Counted from the first letter of the stretch, positions 54,785 through 63,646 are shown. The stretch is 64,000 bases of DNA from Saprospiraceae bacterium (GCA_016719615.1 JADJYQ010000001.1:532501-596500); one strand, 5' to 3'. The notes: generated from the sequence alone by a model not told the origin. A program made the numbers and translations.

Positions 54785-55831
54785 TCATCCTGGTAAAAAA
54801 CATCCAGCCTTCCCTGAATACCATAATTTAGGGCGTAAAAAACTTGGTTCTAACAAACATTCTTGGAGTTGAAGCAATTTTTGATCAAATTGCGAAGAGA
54901 TCACTTCTTTTATATTTTTAAAATGCGTTCGAACAGTTTCTGAAAATAATTTAATTTGATCATCATTTAACAAACTAAATGCCAGCGGATTTTGATGAAA
55001 AACAGTTTGTAACATACTTTCTGCATTGCTGTCATTGTGAATGATCAGCTCATCTAAAAAATAATTTACAGCATTTCCAATAAGTGCTGGTAATCCGGTT
55101 GGCCGATATAAGTAAAGTTGGATGAAATGTTTTAATGGATTCGATTCCGTGGCGTGAAAACAACTGGCAACTGTGGTGACATCGACTAAAAAATCCGGCA
55201 TAAGAACTAAAGAATCAACAGACCAATATCCTTGCAAATAAATAAGCCGATGTGCCCAAGCATCAAATGGAAACTGCAGATATTGTATACATTGTTGAAG
55301 ATGTTTAATTTGCTTGGTTCTCAAGCTTTTTAATTCCAAAAGGTGAATGTGTTCGGTTTGATTTGAAATTACAAATTTCAAAGCATTGCGGTCTTCGGAA
55401 TATTCAAGAAAACTAATTCTGATGGATGGATATTCTTTTGAAAAAGAAGTTGGAGCTTCGGCGACCTCTATGATGAACTGAAACTTTAAAAATCGATCCG
55501 GGAGACTATGACCTGTCTGAATTTCCAGGAGTTTTAGCCATAGTTGAATGCCTTTAAAATAGAGTTCATCCTGATTTTCAATGGGAAAACCTAATGTTTC
55601 TTTGTAGCGAAGCAGATGATCATAGAGGTATTTGGGAATTATATTTTTGGACAATAAATATTGTAAACGGCTTCTGACGGAACTAAATAAGTGATTTTCA
55701 TCCTGAGCTAATAGTCTTATTTCATCATTAATCCTTTCATCAAGTTCGTTGAACGTGTCCTGAATACTTGGATACCTGGCGTTTAAAAACACATCAACCG
55801 ATAAGAAAGGATCTACTAATTTAGACATCAT
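54785..55831 (-). CDS. N-terminal part of nuclease-helicase (frameshifted)
   Basis: The ATG at 55831 follows a GGAG nine bases upstream. About 335 residues of helical sequence lead to CLLEPSF, after which the reading frame goes into an unrelated tail (LRPKLWYSGKAGCFLPG). If the coding-strand T6 run (A6 at 54837-54842) had one base fewer, the frame would read PSFYALNYGIQGRLDVFYQD, then VDTLIVELKSGKP, a PD-(D/E)xK nuclease core (GRLD ... ELKSGK) of the RecB/Cas4 kind, leading straight into the helicase frame. The upstream part has no recognised domain. Confidence 0.7.
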   Translation of the reverse strand: MMSKLVDPFLSVDVFLNARYPSIQDTFNELDERINDEIRLLAQDENHLFSSVRSRLQYLLSKNIIPKYLYDHLLRYKETLGFPIENQDELYFKGIQLWLKLLEIQTGHSLPDRFLKFQFIIEVAEAPTSFSKEYPSIRISFLEYSEDRNALKFVISNQTEHIHLLELKSLRTKQIKHLQQCIQYLQFPFDAWAHRLIYLQGYWSVDSLVLMPDFLVDVTTVASCFHATESNPLKHFIQLYLYRPTGLPALIGNAVNYFLDELIIHNDSNAESMLQTVFHQNPLAFSLLNDDQIKLFSETVRTHFKNIKEVISSQFDQKLLQLQECLLEPSFLRPKLWYSGKAGCFLPG

Positions 55832-56120
55832 GGGATAAAGCTCCAATCAAAGGTAACCAGACAGCTGATTCGCGGAATCTGCTATTGTTAAAATTGAGTC
55901 AAACAGGTGTTTTTCTTATTAAACGCAGTTGCAAAATGATTCTTTCATTCGTTGCATAAATAATAAGGCTTGCCAGACCCTAAATTCTTGCCCTTAAACA
56001 TGGATCACCTAATTGTTATTTAAAGAATATATTATTGTAAAAATGGCAAATGCTTATTATTTATTTTAAAGAATTGTTAATAAAACACTTTAACTGGAAC
56101 ATTATTCTGTTCTTTGCGTT

Positions 56121-56813
56121 ATGAGAAATATCATGGAAATTCAAAATGTATCGTCCGGCCAACGTCAATGGATTATTAGAATGGCTATCATTCAGTTTCT
56201 ATTGGCATTGTCCATACTTGTATTATTTAGTAATTGTCAATCCGGTGAGGGAAATAAAAGTGAGCCAGGAGTTCAAACAGAGTCAACAGCTTCTGCATTG
56301 GATTCAGGCCAGCAAGTTCATCTCGTAGATACAGACTATGTTCATATAGCCGGGCACCACAGCGCTGAAGCTAAAAATCAACTGAAAGCGCTTGAATCGA
56401 AAAATTTTGAAAAAGGGACACTGGCGCATCAATTACTGGACTATCTAAAAAGTGGAGTTAATGATTTTGGAGAGGAATTTAAATTTATTGATCTCCGTTT
56501 TGTAGATCGCACAGCAGAGTTGAATCCAAAATTCAGTCATGAAATCTCGGATTTGGCAGCATTGATGAATGCTTTTCCAAACTTGAAAGTAAAGATCATG
56601 TCCCATACGGATAATGTCGGTGGCGAAAAAGCGAATGAAATATTATCTGCGAAAAGAGTAGAAATTATTAAATCAGAATTAGCCTCTCATGGAATTGCCG
56701 ATGATCGCGTAGAAACAAAAGCTTTTGGGCAGAAATTCCCCGTTGGAGATAATAAAATACACGAAGGAAGATTGATCAATAATCGCATCGAACTTATGGT
56801 GTTGAGCAAATAA
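56121..56813 (+). CDS. OmpA-family peptidoglycan-binding lipoprotein
   Basis: A 230-residue protein with a lipoprotein signal (FLLALSILVLFSNC, then QSGEGN) and a C-terminal OmpA-like domain from about residue 115: FVDRTAELNPKFSHEISDLA, the peptidoglycan-contacting VKIMSHTDNVGGEKANEILS, LSAKRVEIIKSELASHGIAD, AFGQKFPVGDN and LINNRIELMVL. The middle segment is a low-complexity linker. It probably tethers the outer membrane to peptidoglycan. An ATG four codons downstream of the first is also possible. It is followed by a strong terminator. Confidence 0.85.
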   Translation: MRNIMEIQNVSSGQRQWIIRMAIIQFLLALSILVLFSNCQSGEGNKSEPGVQTESTASALDSGQQVHLVDTDYVHIAGHHSAEAKNQLKALESKNFEKGTLAHQLLDYLKSGVNDFGEEFKFIDLRFVDRTAELNPKFSHEISDLAALMNAFPNLKVKIMSHTDNVGGEKANEILSAKRVEIIKSELASHGIADDRVETKAFGQKFPVGDNKIHEGRLINNRIELMVLSK

Positions 56814-56855
56814 AAATTCTTGTAATAGCACGTTAGAATTTTACCTACTACTTAA

Positions 56856-56893
56856 AAAGACCGGTGATAAATGTATTCTCCGGTTTTTTTTTT
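56856..56893 (+). terminator. rho-independent terminator after OmpA-like gene
   Basis: AAAGACCGG pairs with CCGGTTTTT (nine pairs, one G-T), loop of 15 bases, followed by a continuous T run that reaches ten T. It lies 43 bases after the stop codon. The 147 bases between it and the permease stop hold nothing else that I can identify apart from an ACTAACA-type palindrome near 57018. Confidence 0.75.
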
Positions 56894-57040
56894 AATAGCT
56901 TTAAGCTTAAAGCCAAAAGCAAAGAGCAAGAAACTTGACATGATATTTACGAGCATTGAAATATTAGTAAACATTTAATGAATTTACTAAACCTAAGGTA
57001 TCTTAGATAGTTCTATACTAACAACTGTTAACGATCAACG

Positions 57041-58717
57041 CTACTGCTTTCCGTTACTCAACTTACTTTTATGCATGCTATAACTAAAATAAATAATCAG
57101 TCCAATTCCTAACCAGCTCACAAACCAGAGCCAATTGGAAGCCGTCATACCCGTGAGCAAATAGCTGCAGCTCGTAACGCCAAGTAAAGGGATCAATGAA
57201 AGCTCTTTTAAATAAGAAAGCAAGGCTAATATCATCAGCAGACACCAAAAAATCAAAGTTGAGATTTTATAAGTGTGATCTGTTCCATCCAAATCAATTA
57301 AATGTTTAAAATACTCAGGAAAGATTAAGGATACCAGAAAGAACGTACCAATAACCAGGATGGGAAATAAGTATTTACCATTGATATGCCATAATTTAAA
57401 ATGACCAGTTGATTCCGTATTCCGCGGAATGAATAAGATGCCTGCACATACCAGCACAAATGCAAATAAAGTGGCAATACTGGTAAAATCTAAAACAAAA
57501 GTTTTGTCTGTAAAAAAGATGGGCAAACCAACAACGATACCCGTAACAATGGTAGCAAAGGAAGGCGTTTTATATTTTGGATGAATTTTTTGAAAAACTT
57601 CAGGTAGCAGACCATCTCGACTCATACTCATCCATATGCGAGGTTGTCCCATTTGAAATACAAGTAACACACTGGTCATCGCTACAACAGCGATAAAAGC
57701 TACGATCATTTGCATCCAGTAAAGTCCGCGAACTTCAAAAATATAAGCTAAAGGGTCACCGATGCCATCAAATTGTTTGTAGTCTAAAACTCCGGTGAGA
57801 ACAAAGGCTAATACAATATAGACGACCGTGCAAATGATCAACGAATAGATCATTCCCTTAGGGAGATCCTTTTGCGGATTTTTACTTTCTTCTGCAAAGA
57901 CGCTGATCGCATCAAATCCTATGTAGGCAAAAAACACGCCACTAACCGCAGTCATTACACCTGAGAAGCCATTGGGCATAAAGTTGGCTTGTCCCATTTC
58001 ATTGATCGGAAACCAATTTTCGGCTTGAATGAGAAAAGCACCTACAATGATGACCAATAATATTACGGAAAGTTTTAGCGCAACCATGATATTGCTCATG
58101 TTTCTTGATTCGCGGATTCCGATATAAATCAGGGCAGTGATTAAAATATTGATGACCACTGCAGGTAAATCAAATATGATCCTCAGATTTCCGATGAGGG
58201 GTGCATTGTTCCAGGCATTAATCAATTCCTGATTGATACTTGCATTTTCGACTGCTTTACGGGCTTCCATATGTGAGCAGGTAAGCCAATCGGGAATATG
58301 GATATTGAAGCGCTCCATCAGTGAAGTAAAATAATCACTCCATGAAAATGCAACGTAGATATTGCCTATAGAATACTCCATGAGCAAGGCCCAGCCGATG
58401 ATCCAGGCAGCCAGTTCTCCAAAAGAAACATAAGCATAAGTGTATGCAGAACCTGCAACTGGGATCCTGCTGGCAAATTCAGCATAACAAAGTGCTGTAA
58501 AACCGCAGGCAATGCCGGTAATGATAAATAAAATAACCACGCCCGGTCCTGCTTTAAAACAAGCCTCACCCAAACTGCTGAAGCTTCCGGCACCAATGAT
58601 CGCAGCGATTCCTAGTGCTGTTAAATCTCTGGAACTAAGGACTTTGTGTAAATGACTTTGGGCTCCGGATTCTTGTAATTGTTGGAGGGGCTTTCTTCGG
58701 CGGATCTCTTTAAACAT
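57041..58717 (-). CDS. APC-family cationic amino-acid permease
   Basis: A 558-residue protein with about 12-14 membrane helices. TALGIAAIIGAGSFSSLGEA in helix 1 and AGPGVVILFIITGIACGFTA in helix 2 are the APC core motifs, and CYAEFASRIPVAGSAYTYAY is typical of CAT-type permeases. A FFAYIGFDAISVFAEESKNP segment identifies helix 6 and its following loop. CAT homologues import arginine, lysine or similar cationic amino acids, which fits the arginine decarboxylase operon that starts 285 bases away on the other strand. The cytoplasmic N-terminus (FKEIRRRKPLQQLQ) is basic. Confidence 0.88.
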   Translation of the reverse strand: MFKEIRRRKPLQQLQESGAQSHLHKVLSSRDLTALGIAAIIGAGSFSSLGEACFKAGPGVVILFIITGIACGFTALCYAEFASRIPVAGSAYTYAYVSFGELAAWIIGWALLMEYSIGNIYVAFSWSDYFTSLMERFNIHIPDWLTCSHMEARKAVENASINQELINAWNNAPLIGNLRIIFDLPAVVINILITALIYIGIRESRNMSNIMVALKLSVILLVIIVGAFLIQAENWFPINEMGQANFMPNGFSGVMTAVSGVFFAYIGFDAISVFAEESKNPQKDLPKGMIYSLIICTVVYIVLAFVLTGVLDYKQFDGIGDPLAYIFEVRGLYWMQMIVAFIAVVAMTSVLLVFQMGQPRIWMSMSRDGLLPEVFQKIHPKYKTPSFATIVTGIVVGLPIFFTDKTFVLDFTSIATLFAFVLVCAGILFIPRNTESTGHFKLWHINGKYLFPILVIGTFFLVSLIFPEYFKHLIDLDGTDHTYKISTLIFWCLLMILALLSYLKELSLIPLLGVTSCSYLLTGMTASNWLWFVSWLGIGLIIYFSYSMHKSKLSNGKQ

Positions 58718-58793
58718 ATTATATAATTCTTTAATATTAAATGCTCTATAAGGGTAAACTTAGTGAAATTTTACGGTATTCGAAGAGCCAGAC

Positions 58794-58901
58794 ATGAACG
58801 AACTAAAACTTGATTTAAGGGAAACTGTTGAGATCCAATTAGATTTTTCATTTGAAACTTTAAAATTACTGGATAGTCCAGTTGCCGAAATTTTATCTTA
58901 A
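58794..58901 (+). CDS. possible small peptide upstream of arginine decarboxylase
   Basis: An ATG-to-TAA frame of 35 residues (starting MNELKLDLRETVEIQLDF) in the gap between the permease and the decarboxylase. The residue mix is protein-like, but it is too short to judge and has no strong ribosome-binding site. It lies 100 bases before the decarboxylase start and could be chance, a leader peptide, or the end of a decayed gene. Confidence 0.2.
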   Translation: MNELKLDLRETVEIQLDFSFETLKLLDSPVAEILS

Positions 58902-58968
58902 CATTTAGATCTAATAGATTCAGAAGGGCAAATCCTCCGAATATCCCTGTGAAATAGCTGTTTAGAGA

Positions 58969-58976
58969 TATATTTG
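58969..58976 (+). promoter_or_regulatory. candidate -7 box for arginine decarboxylase operon
   Basis: TATATTTG is an exact match to the Bacteroidota -7 consensus TAnnTTTG and lies 26 bases before the decarboxylase start codon. A matching -33 TTTG box at the expected distance is not evident, so this is a weak call. Confidence 0.35.
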
Positions 58977-59001
58977 TGCCTCTTTTAAAACTGAAAAGTA
59001 A

Positions 59002-60402
59002 ATGGTAAACAGATATTTTGATATGATCGATCAGACCTACTATTTCCCTCAGGAAGGTTTTGATCTCGAAAAGGACAATTTAATCTTTAATGGCGTCCCT
59101 TTAATGGTGCTCATCGAAAAGTATGGAACGCCCTTTAAATTGACTTTTTTACCTAAAATCGCCGATCAGATTAAGAAGGCAAAGAACTTGTTCAACAAGT
59201 CGATCCGAACATTGGAGTACGACGGAAAATATTACTATAGCTATTGTACTAAATGTTGCCATTTTTCTTATGTCCTCAAGGAAGTATTACAACACGATGT
59301 ACAATTGGAGACTTCATCTGCATTTGACATAGATCTCATTCAAAATTTGTATAAAAACGGACTTATTACCAAAGATCATATTATTGTCAACAATGGCTAC
59401 AAACCAAAACAATATTTGCAAAATATTGCATCCATGGTCAATGCCGGATTTAAAAATATTATTCCCGTATGTGACAATATTTATGAACTTGACCAACTCG
59501 AACCCATGTTGCAGAAGAAGTGTAAAGTGGGCATCCGCGTTGCAACTGAGGAGGAACCAAAATTCGAATTTTATACTAGTAGACTTGGCATCCGCGCTTC
59601 ACAAGTCATTGAATTTGCAAAAACAAAACTGAAAAAAAACAAGAAGTTTGATCTGCACATGGTACACTTCTTCGTAGATACAGGAATAAAAGATACGGTT
59701 TATTACTGGGGTGAATTGAAAAAGGGCATCAATACTTATATCGAGTTAAAAAAACATTTTCCTACACTCAAGGCCATAAATATTGGCGGTGGATTACCGA
59801 TACGCAATGCGCTTGGGTTTGAATTCGATTATAAATATATGATCCACCAGATTGTAAAAATGATTCGCGATGCTTGTGATGAAGCCGGAGTTAAACACCC
59901 TGATATTTTTACGGAATTTGGAAAATACACAGTAGGCGAAAGTGGGGCAACGATATTTTCAGTCCTTGAGCAAAAACAACAAAACGATTCGGAGATTTGG
60001 TATATGATCGACAATTCACTCATGAATACATTGCCCGATAGTTGGGGCATTGCAGAGCGATTTATATTATTGCCTATCAATAAATGGTATAACGATTATT
60101 GTCGGGTAAACATCGGTGGATTGAGTTGCGATAATTCGGATTTTTATAATACTGAAGCCCAGAATCAGCAATTATTTATGCCGAAATATTTGAGAACGGA
60201 TAAAGAGCCTTTATATCTTGGTTTTTTTCATACCGGAGCTTATCAGGATGCACTTTCGGGTTATGGTGGAATTAAACATTGTTTATTGCCTTCACCAAAA
60301 CATATATTGGTAGACCGCGATGAAAATGGAAATCTCGTAGATTGGGTTTATAACGACGAGCAAAATTCAAGAGATATGTTGCGCATATTAGGATACAATT
60401 GA
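59002..60402 (+). CDS. arginine decarboxylase (PLP, fold type III)
   Basis: A 466-residue enzyme of the alanine-racemase-fold decarboxylase group that Bacteroidota use for arginine. YGTPFKLTFLPKIADQI opens the barrel; the PLP lysine lies in YYSYCTKCCHFSYVLKEV at about residue 75, where the family has YCTK; LETSSAFDIDLI and NIGGGLPIRNALGFEFDY follow, and the C-terminal NIGGLSCDNSDF, with FFHTGAYQDALSGYGG, supplies the second active-site cysteine and Tyr. It makes agmatine, the substrate of the enzyme encoded next. Two genes downstream is a deoxyhypusine-synthase-like gene, so the operon is for polyamines. speA is the analogous gene name in other bacteria. Confidence 0.87.
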   Translation: MVNRYFDMIDQTYYFPQEGFDLEKDNLIFNGVPLMVLIEKYGTPFKLTFLPKIADQIKKAKNLFNKSIRTLEYDGKYYYSYCTKCCHFSYVLKEVLQHDVQLETSSAFDIDLIQNLYKNGLITKDHIIVNNGYKPKQYLQNIASMVNAGFKNIIPVCDNIYELDQLEPMLQKKCKVGIRVATEEEPKFEFYTSRLGIRASQVIEFAKTKLKKNKKFDLHMVHFFVDTGIKDTVYYWGELKKGINTYIELKKHFPTLKAINIGGGLPIRNALGFEFDYKYMIHQIVKMIRDACDEAGVKHPDIFTEFGKYTVGESGATIFSVLEQKQQNDSEIWYMIDNSLMNTLPDSWGIAERFILLPINKWYNDYCRVNIGGLSCDNSDFYNTEAQNQQLFMPKYLRTDKEPLYLGFFHTGAYQDALSGYGGIKHCLLPSPKHILVDRDENGNLVDWVYNDEQNSRDMLRILGYN

Positions 60403-60425
60403 AATCGGGAATAAATAGTAACAAT

Positions 60426-61205
60426 ATGAAAAAGAATACAGAAACTTATGCAGGTGTTGCTGAGAAGTTTGGGAAATACGAAAATGCACAAGTCCTGCTT
60501 ACTTCATTGCCTTATGATGGGACGAGCACTTGGGGAAAGGGTGCGGATAAGGGTTATGAAGCATTCATGGACGCATCTTCTAATATGGAATTGTATGACA
60601 TAGAAACGAACAGTGAGCCTTACAAAAACGGTGTTTTTTTAGAAAAACCACTTAAACTTAAAAACTGTACTCCAGAAGAGATGGTACTCAAAATTTACAA
60701 AACGGTAACTGCACAATTAAAAACCGGGAAGTTGTTGACCTATTTTGGTGGAGAACACAGTGTAAGTATTGGAGTATTGCGAGCATTTGCAAAAAAATAT
60801 AAAAAACTAACTGTTTTGCAACTCGATGCGCACACGGATGTATCTGAGAAAACGTTTCTTCAAAAGGCCAAAGTTTATTTTGCACACCAGATCATGGATA
60901 ATGATTATTGGATGGAGGAAGCTATTAAGAAAATGACAAATGATGTTTACATTACGTTGGATCTCGATGTCTTTGATTCATCTATTATGCCCAGTACAGG
61001 AACTCCCGAGCCGGGTGGTATGCATTGGTATCAAATGTTACAATTTTTAAGAATGCTCTTTCTGCGGAAAAATATCGTAGGTTTTGATATTGTAGAATTG
61101 GCGCCTGCTAAAGGAAATAAAGCGCCTGAGTTTTTAGCTGCTAAATTGTATTATAAAATGCTGGCTTATTATTTCGAAAGGGCAAATAAAAAATCTAAAA
61201 AATAA
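60426..61205 (+). CDS. speB: agmatinase-like ureohydrolase, internally shortened
   Basis: The ATG at 60426 gives 259 residues; an ATG nine codons upstream overlaps the decarboxylase stop. All six Mn-ligand positions of the arginase fold are visible: GGEHS, the DAHTD triad and LDLDVFD. Between DAHTD and LDLDVFD there are only about 40 residues, whereas E. coli SpeB has about 75; the missing part would include the loop with the substrate-related DHGTMF-type histidine. The join (DAHTDVSEKTF) suggests an in-frame deletion at a GATG microhomology, or an assembly collapse. Downstream EPGGMHWYQML and VELAPAKG are normal. Confidence 0.78.
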   Translation: MKKNTETYAGVAEKFGKYENAQVLLTSLPYDGTSTWGKGADKGYEAFMDASSNMELYDIETNSEPYKNGVFLEKPLKLKNCTPEEMVLKIYKTVTAQLKTGKLLTYFGGEHSVSIGVLRAFAKKYKKLTVLQLDAHTDVSEKTFLQKAKVYFAHQIMDNDYWMEEAIKKMTNDVYITLDLDVFDSSIMPSTGTPEPGGMHWYQMLQFLRMLFLRKNIVGFDIVELAPAKGNKAPEFLAAKLYYKMLAYYFERANKKSKK

Positions 61206-61248
61206 TTGCGAAGTGATTTACATTTTCTAAAGCTTTAAAAAAAATATC

Positions 61249-62226
61249 ATGACAAATAAGGGTCCGGTTTCTCAATTTATCCAGCATCATTACCGCCATT
61301 TCAACGCTGCAGCATTAATGGATGCAGCAAAAGGATATGAATTGCATCTTACTGAAGGTGGTAAAATGATGGTTACGCTTGCAGGAGCCATGAGTACTGC
61401 AGAACTTGGAGTTTCATTGGCAGAAATGATCCGCCAGGGAAAAGTAGATATCATTTCTTGTACGGGAGCCAATCTCGAAGAAGACCTGATGAATCTGGTA
61501 GCTCATAATCATTACAGACGTATCCCCAACTACAGGGATCTCACGCCTGAAGAGGAGTGGGCTTTACTGGAAAAAGGATTAAACAGAGTTACAGATACCT
61601 GTATTCCTGAAGAGGAGGCTTTTCGAAGATTACAAAAACACATTCATGCACTATGGAATGGCGCGCAACAAAAAGGCGAAAGATATTTTCCGCATGAGTA
61701 TATGTACCAAATGCTTTTAAGTGGCGTATTGGAACAATATTATGAGATCGATCCCAAAAATTCCTGGATGCTGGCTGCGGCAGAACGCAATTTACCCATT
61801 ATCGTTCCCGGTTGGGAAGACTCCACTATGGGAAATATTTTTGCTTCGTATGTCATCAAAGCTGAGTTACAAGCTTCTACCATGAAGAGTGGAATTGAAT
61901 ACATGGTTTATCTAGCCGACTGGTATCGCAAAAATTCTGCAGGCAAAGGCGTTGGCTTTTTTCAAATTGGTGGCGGGATTGCAGGCGATTTTCCCATTTG
62001 TGTAGTGCCAATGATGTATCAGGATCTCGAATGGCACGATGTTCCATTTTGGTCCTATTTCTGCCAGATTTCAGATAGCACAACTTCTTTTGGCTCCTAT
62101 TCCGGAGCCGTGCCCAATGAAAAAATAACCTGGGGTAAATTGGATATCCATACTCCTAAGTACGTTATTGAAAGCGATGCCACCATAGTAGCGCCTTTGA
62201 TATTTGCATGGATATTAGGATGGTAA
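61249..62226 (+). CDS. deoxyhypusine-synthase-like enzyme (possible homospermidine synthase)
   Basis: A 325-residue member of the DHS family: MMVTLAGAMSTAELGVSLAE, IISCTGANLEEDLMNLVAHN and IPIIVPGWEDSTMGN-type NAD-binding segments, and the catalytic lysine in PNEKITWGKLDIHTPKYV (aligned to Lys329 of human DHS, WGKI). Bacteria lack eIF5A, so the enzyme probably moves an aminobutyl group between polyamines, as in homospermidine synthesis; this is inference from family and operon. It follows the agmatinase gene by 43 bases and completes an arginine to putrescine to longer polyamine series. Confidence 0.85.
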   Translation: MTNKGPVSQFIQHHYRHFNAAALMDAAKGYELHLTEGGKMMVTLAGAMSTAELGVSLAEMIRQGKVDIISCTGANLEEDLMNLVAHNHYRRIPNYRDLTPEEEWALLEKGLNRVTDTCIPEEEAFRRLQKHIHALWNGAQQKGERYFPHEYMYQMLLSGVLEQYYEIDPKNSWMLAAAERNLPIIVPGWEDSTMGNIFASYVIKAELQASTMKSGIEYMVYLADWYRKNSAGKGVGFFQIGGGIAGDFPICVVPMMYQDLEWHDVPFWSYFCQISDSTTSFGSYSGAVPNEKITWGKLDIHTPKYVIESDATIVAPLIFAWILGW

Positions 62227-62330
62227 GCGAAAAGCTTTTAACTAGTAAAGATCGGAAGAATAATTTAAAATAATTGTTGTTTATTAGACTAACATACGTT
62301 AGTAGATGTTGATACCTACGAACCTAAAAT

Positions 62331-62571
62331 AGGAAGTTTCCAATTTCCAGTTTTCAGTTTAATAAATCAAACAGACTAACAGACTAACAGACTAACAGAC
62401 TATTCCCCCAAGCAGTCAAATAGTCAAGCAGACTTCTTCCTACAAGCCTACGAAATGAAGTTTCCAGTTTTCAGTTTTATAAATCAAACAGACTAACAGA
62501 CTAACAGACTATCAGACTATCAGACTATTCCCCCAAGCAGTCAAATAGTCAAGCAGACTTCTTCCTACAGA
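62331..62571. repeat. tandem duplication of a 124-base unit with nested 8-mers
   Basis: Two copies start at about 62333 and 62457. Each has aaatcaaacagactaac, a run of the 8-mer ACAGACTA or TCAGACTA (four to five copies), attcccccaagcagtcaaat, and agcagacttcttcctac. The last phrase is the reverse complement of gtaggaagaagtctgc found at 10.0-10.1 kb. It lies between the convergent DHS-like and DksA-like genes and encodes no protein. Just before it, at 62288, is an ACTAACATACGTTAGT palindrome-like motif. Confidence 0.75.
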
Positions 62572-62576
62572 CAGAT

Positions 62577-63020
62577 TTAATCTAAAGGCGGATTGTCTTC
62601 TTCTTCACCAAACAATGGCGCTTCAGAACGCAATTCGGGAGTAGGGTTGCCCGGTTTTTCACTTTCCTTGGCTTTTACGCTTTTAGTGGCATGTGGGACC
62701 AGAAGTAATCGTTGTTTTTCAATGAGGTCGCCGGAGACCGTACAAATACCGTAGGATTTATTTTTGATTCGAACCAGTGCCATTTCAAGATTTTGAATAA
62801 ACTGCCTCTGACGCTCAGCCATTTTTGTCAGGAATTCAATTTCTGTATGTATAGAACTATCATCGAACCAATCGCCACCTTGCTCATCAGCCATGTTATC
62901 GCGGAGTTCCATCATCTGTTGCTCAATACCCGCGAGTTCGCTTTTTGTCAACTCGAGCTTCTCGTCGATGATTTTCTTGAATTCCATCAACTCTTCATCT
63001 GAATACCTGGTCTTATTCAT
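62577..63020 (-). CDS. DksA/TraR-family regulator with reduced zinc motif
   Basis: The ATG at 63020 gives 147 residues, starting MNKTRYSDEELMEFKKIID. A long helical hairpin (residues 10-85) is followed by the DksA-type tail YGICTVSGDLIEKQRLLLVPHATKSV. Normal members have two CxxC pairs here; only one cysteine (GIC) remains, so the protein probably folds without zinc. The helices are also rich in MAERQRQFIQNLEMAL-type heptads. It should bind RNA polymerase through the secondary channel and modify transcription under stress. It is a single gene with a 600-base AT-rich promoter region upstream. Confidence 0.82.
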   Translation of the reverse strand: MNKTRYSDEELMEFKKIIDEKLELTKSELAGIEQQMMELRDNMADEQGGDWFDDSSIHTEIEFLTKMAERQRQFIQNLEMALVRIKNKSYGICTVSGDLIEKQRLLLVPHATKSVKAKESEKPGNPTPELRSEAPLFGEEEDNPPLD

Positions 63021-63646
63021 TCTTGGAAATTTGGGCAAAATTAGATATATATTTTTTTAGGATGTGATTTTTTTTGAAATTTAAATCATTTAGTTTAAAT
63101 ACTTAATTATTAACATCTTTACATATATAAAAATAGTTTAATGTGTAATTTAATATTATTTTAAATATTATGATTTAATAGAACGCGTTTTCGATAATTT
63201 CAAATTTCCCATTCCGTTAATTTTGAATATCAAGCTCATGATCTGTTTGTGATCCTATTGATATTTTTTATAAATAACAAAACTTCAAAAGTAGTACGTA
63301 TTATCAAATGTTAAAGTTTTGCTTATTATTTGGGAATCAGGTCTTTTCGTAATAATTTTGTAGGGTATTACAAGCCATGTGATCTTTTGGAATTTTCATC
63401 TTAATCGCATTGCTACCGGATACGTACTTCAAACAAACAAACACTTACTTTACTGAATTTCTCATTGGGCACTTCCTAAGTTTATAGCTTTTGAAGTTAC
63501 TGGCTTAATTTATAAAAATTTGAACGGAGTGGTAATATAGATTTATTATTAATATGTATAAAGTTTTGATTTAATTTACTTAATATATATAAATATGCAT
63601 TTATATTTGTTGGCAGAATCCAAATGAACATATTTGATATACGATT
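63021..63646. other. AT-rich intergenic region, no gene seen
   Basis: About 625 bases that are clearly richer in A and T than the flanking genes (for example ttaatgtgtaatttaatatt). It separates the divergent DksA-like gene and the small reading frame at 63647. TATATTTG at 63602-63609 matches the -7 consensus on the plus strand. I see no hairpin terminator, repeat or gene. Confidence 0.5.

Noticed and set aside
62360..62530. Regular short repeats that at first look like a CRISPR array
   Set aside because: The units are 8-mers in direct tandem without spacers, within a larger 124-base duplication; no cas genes are nearby.
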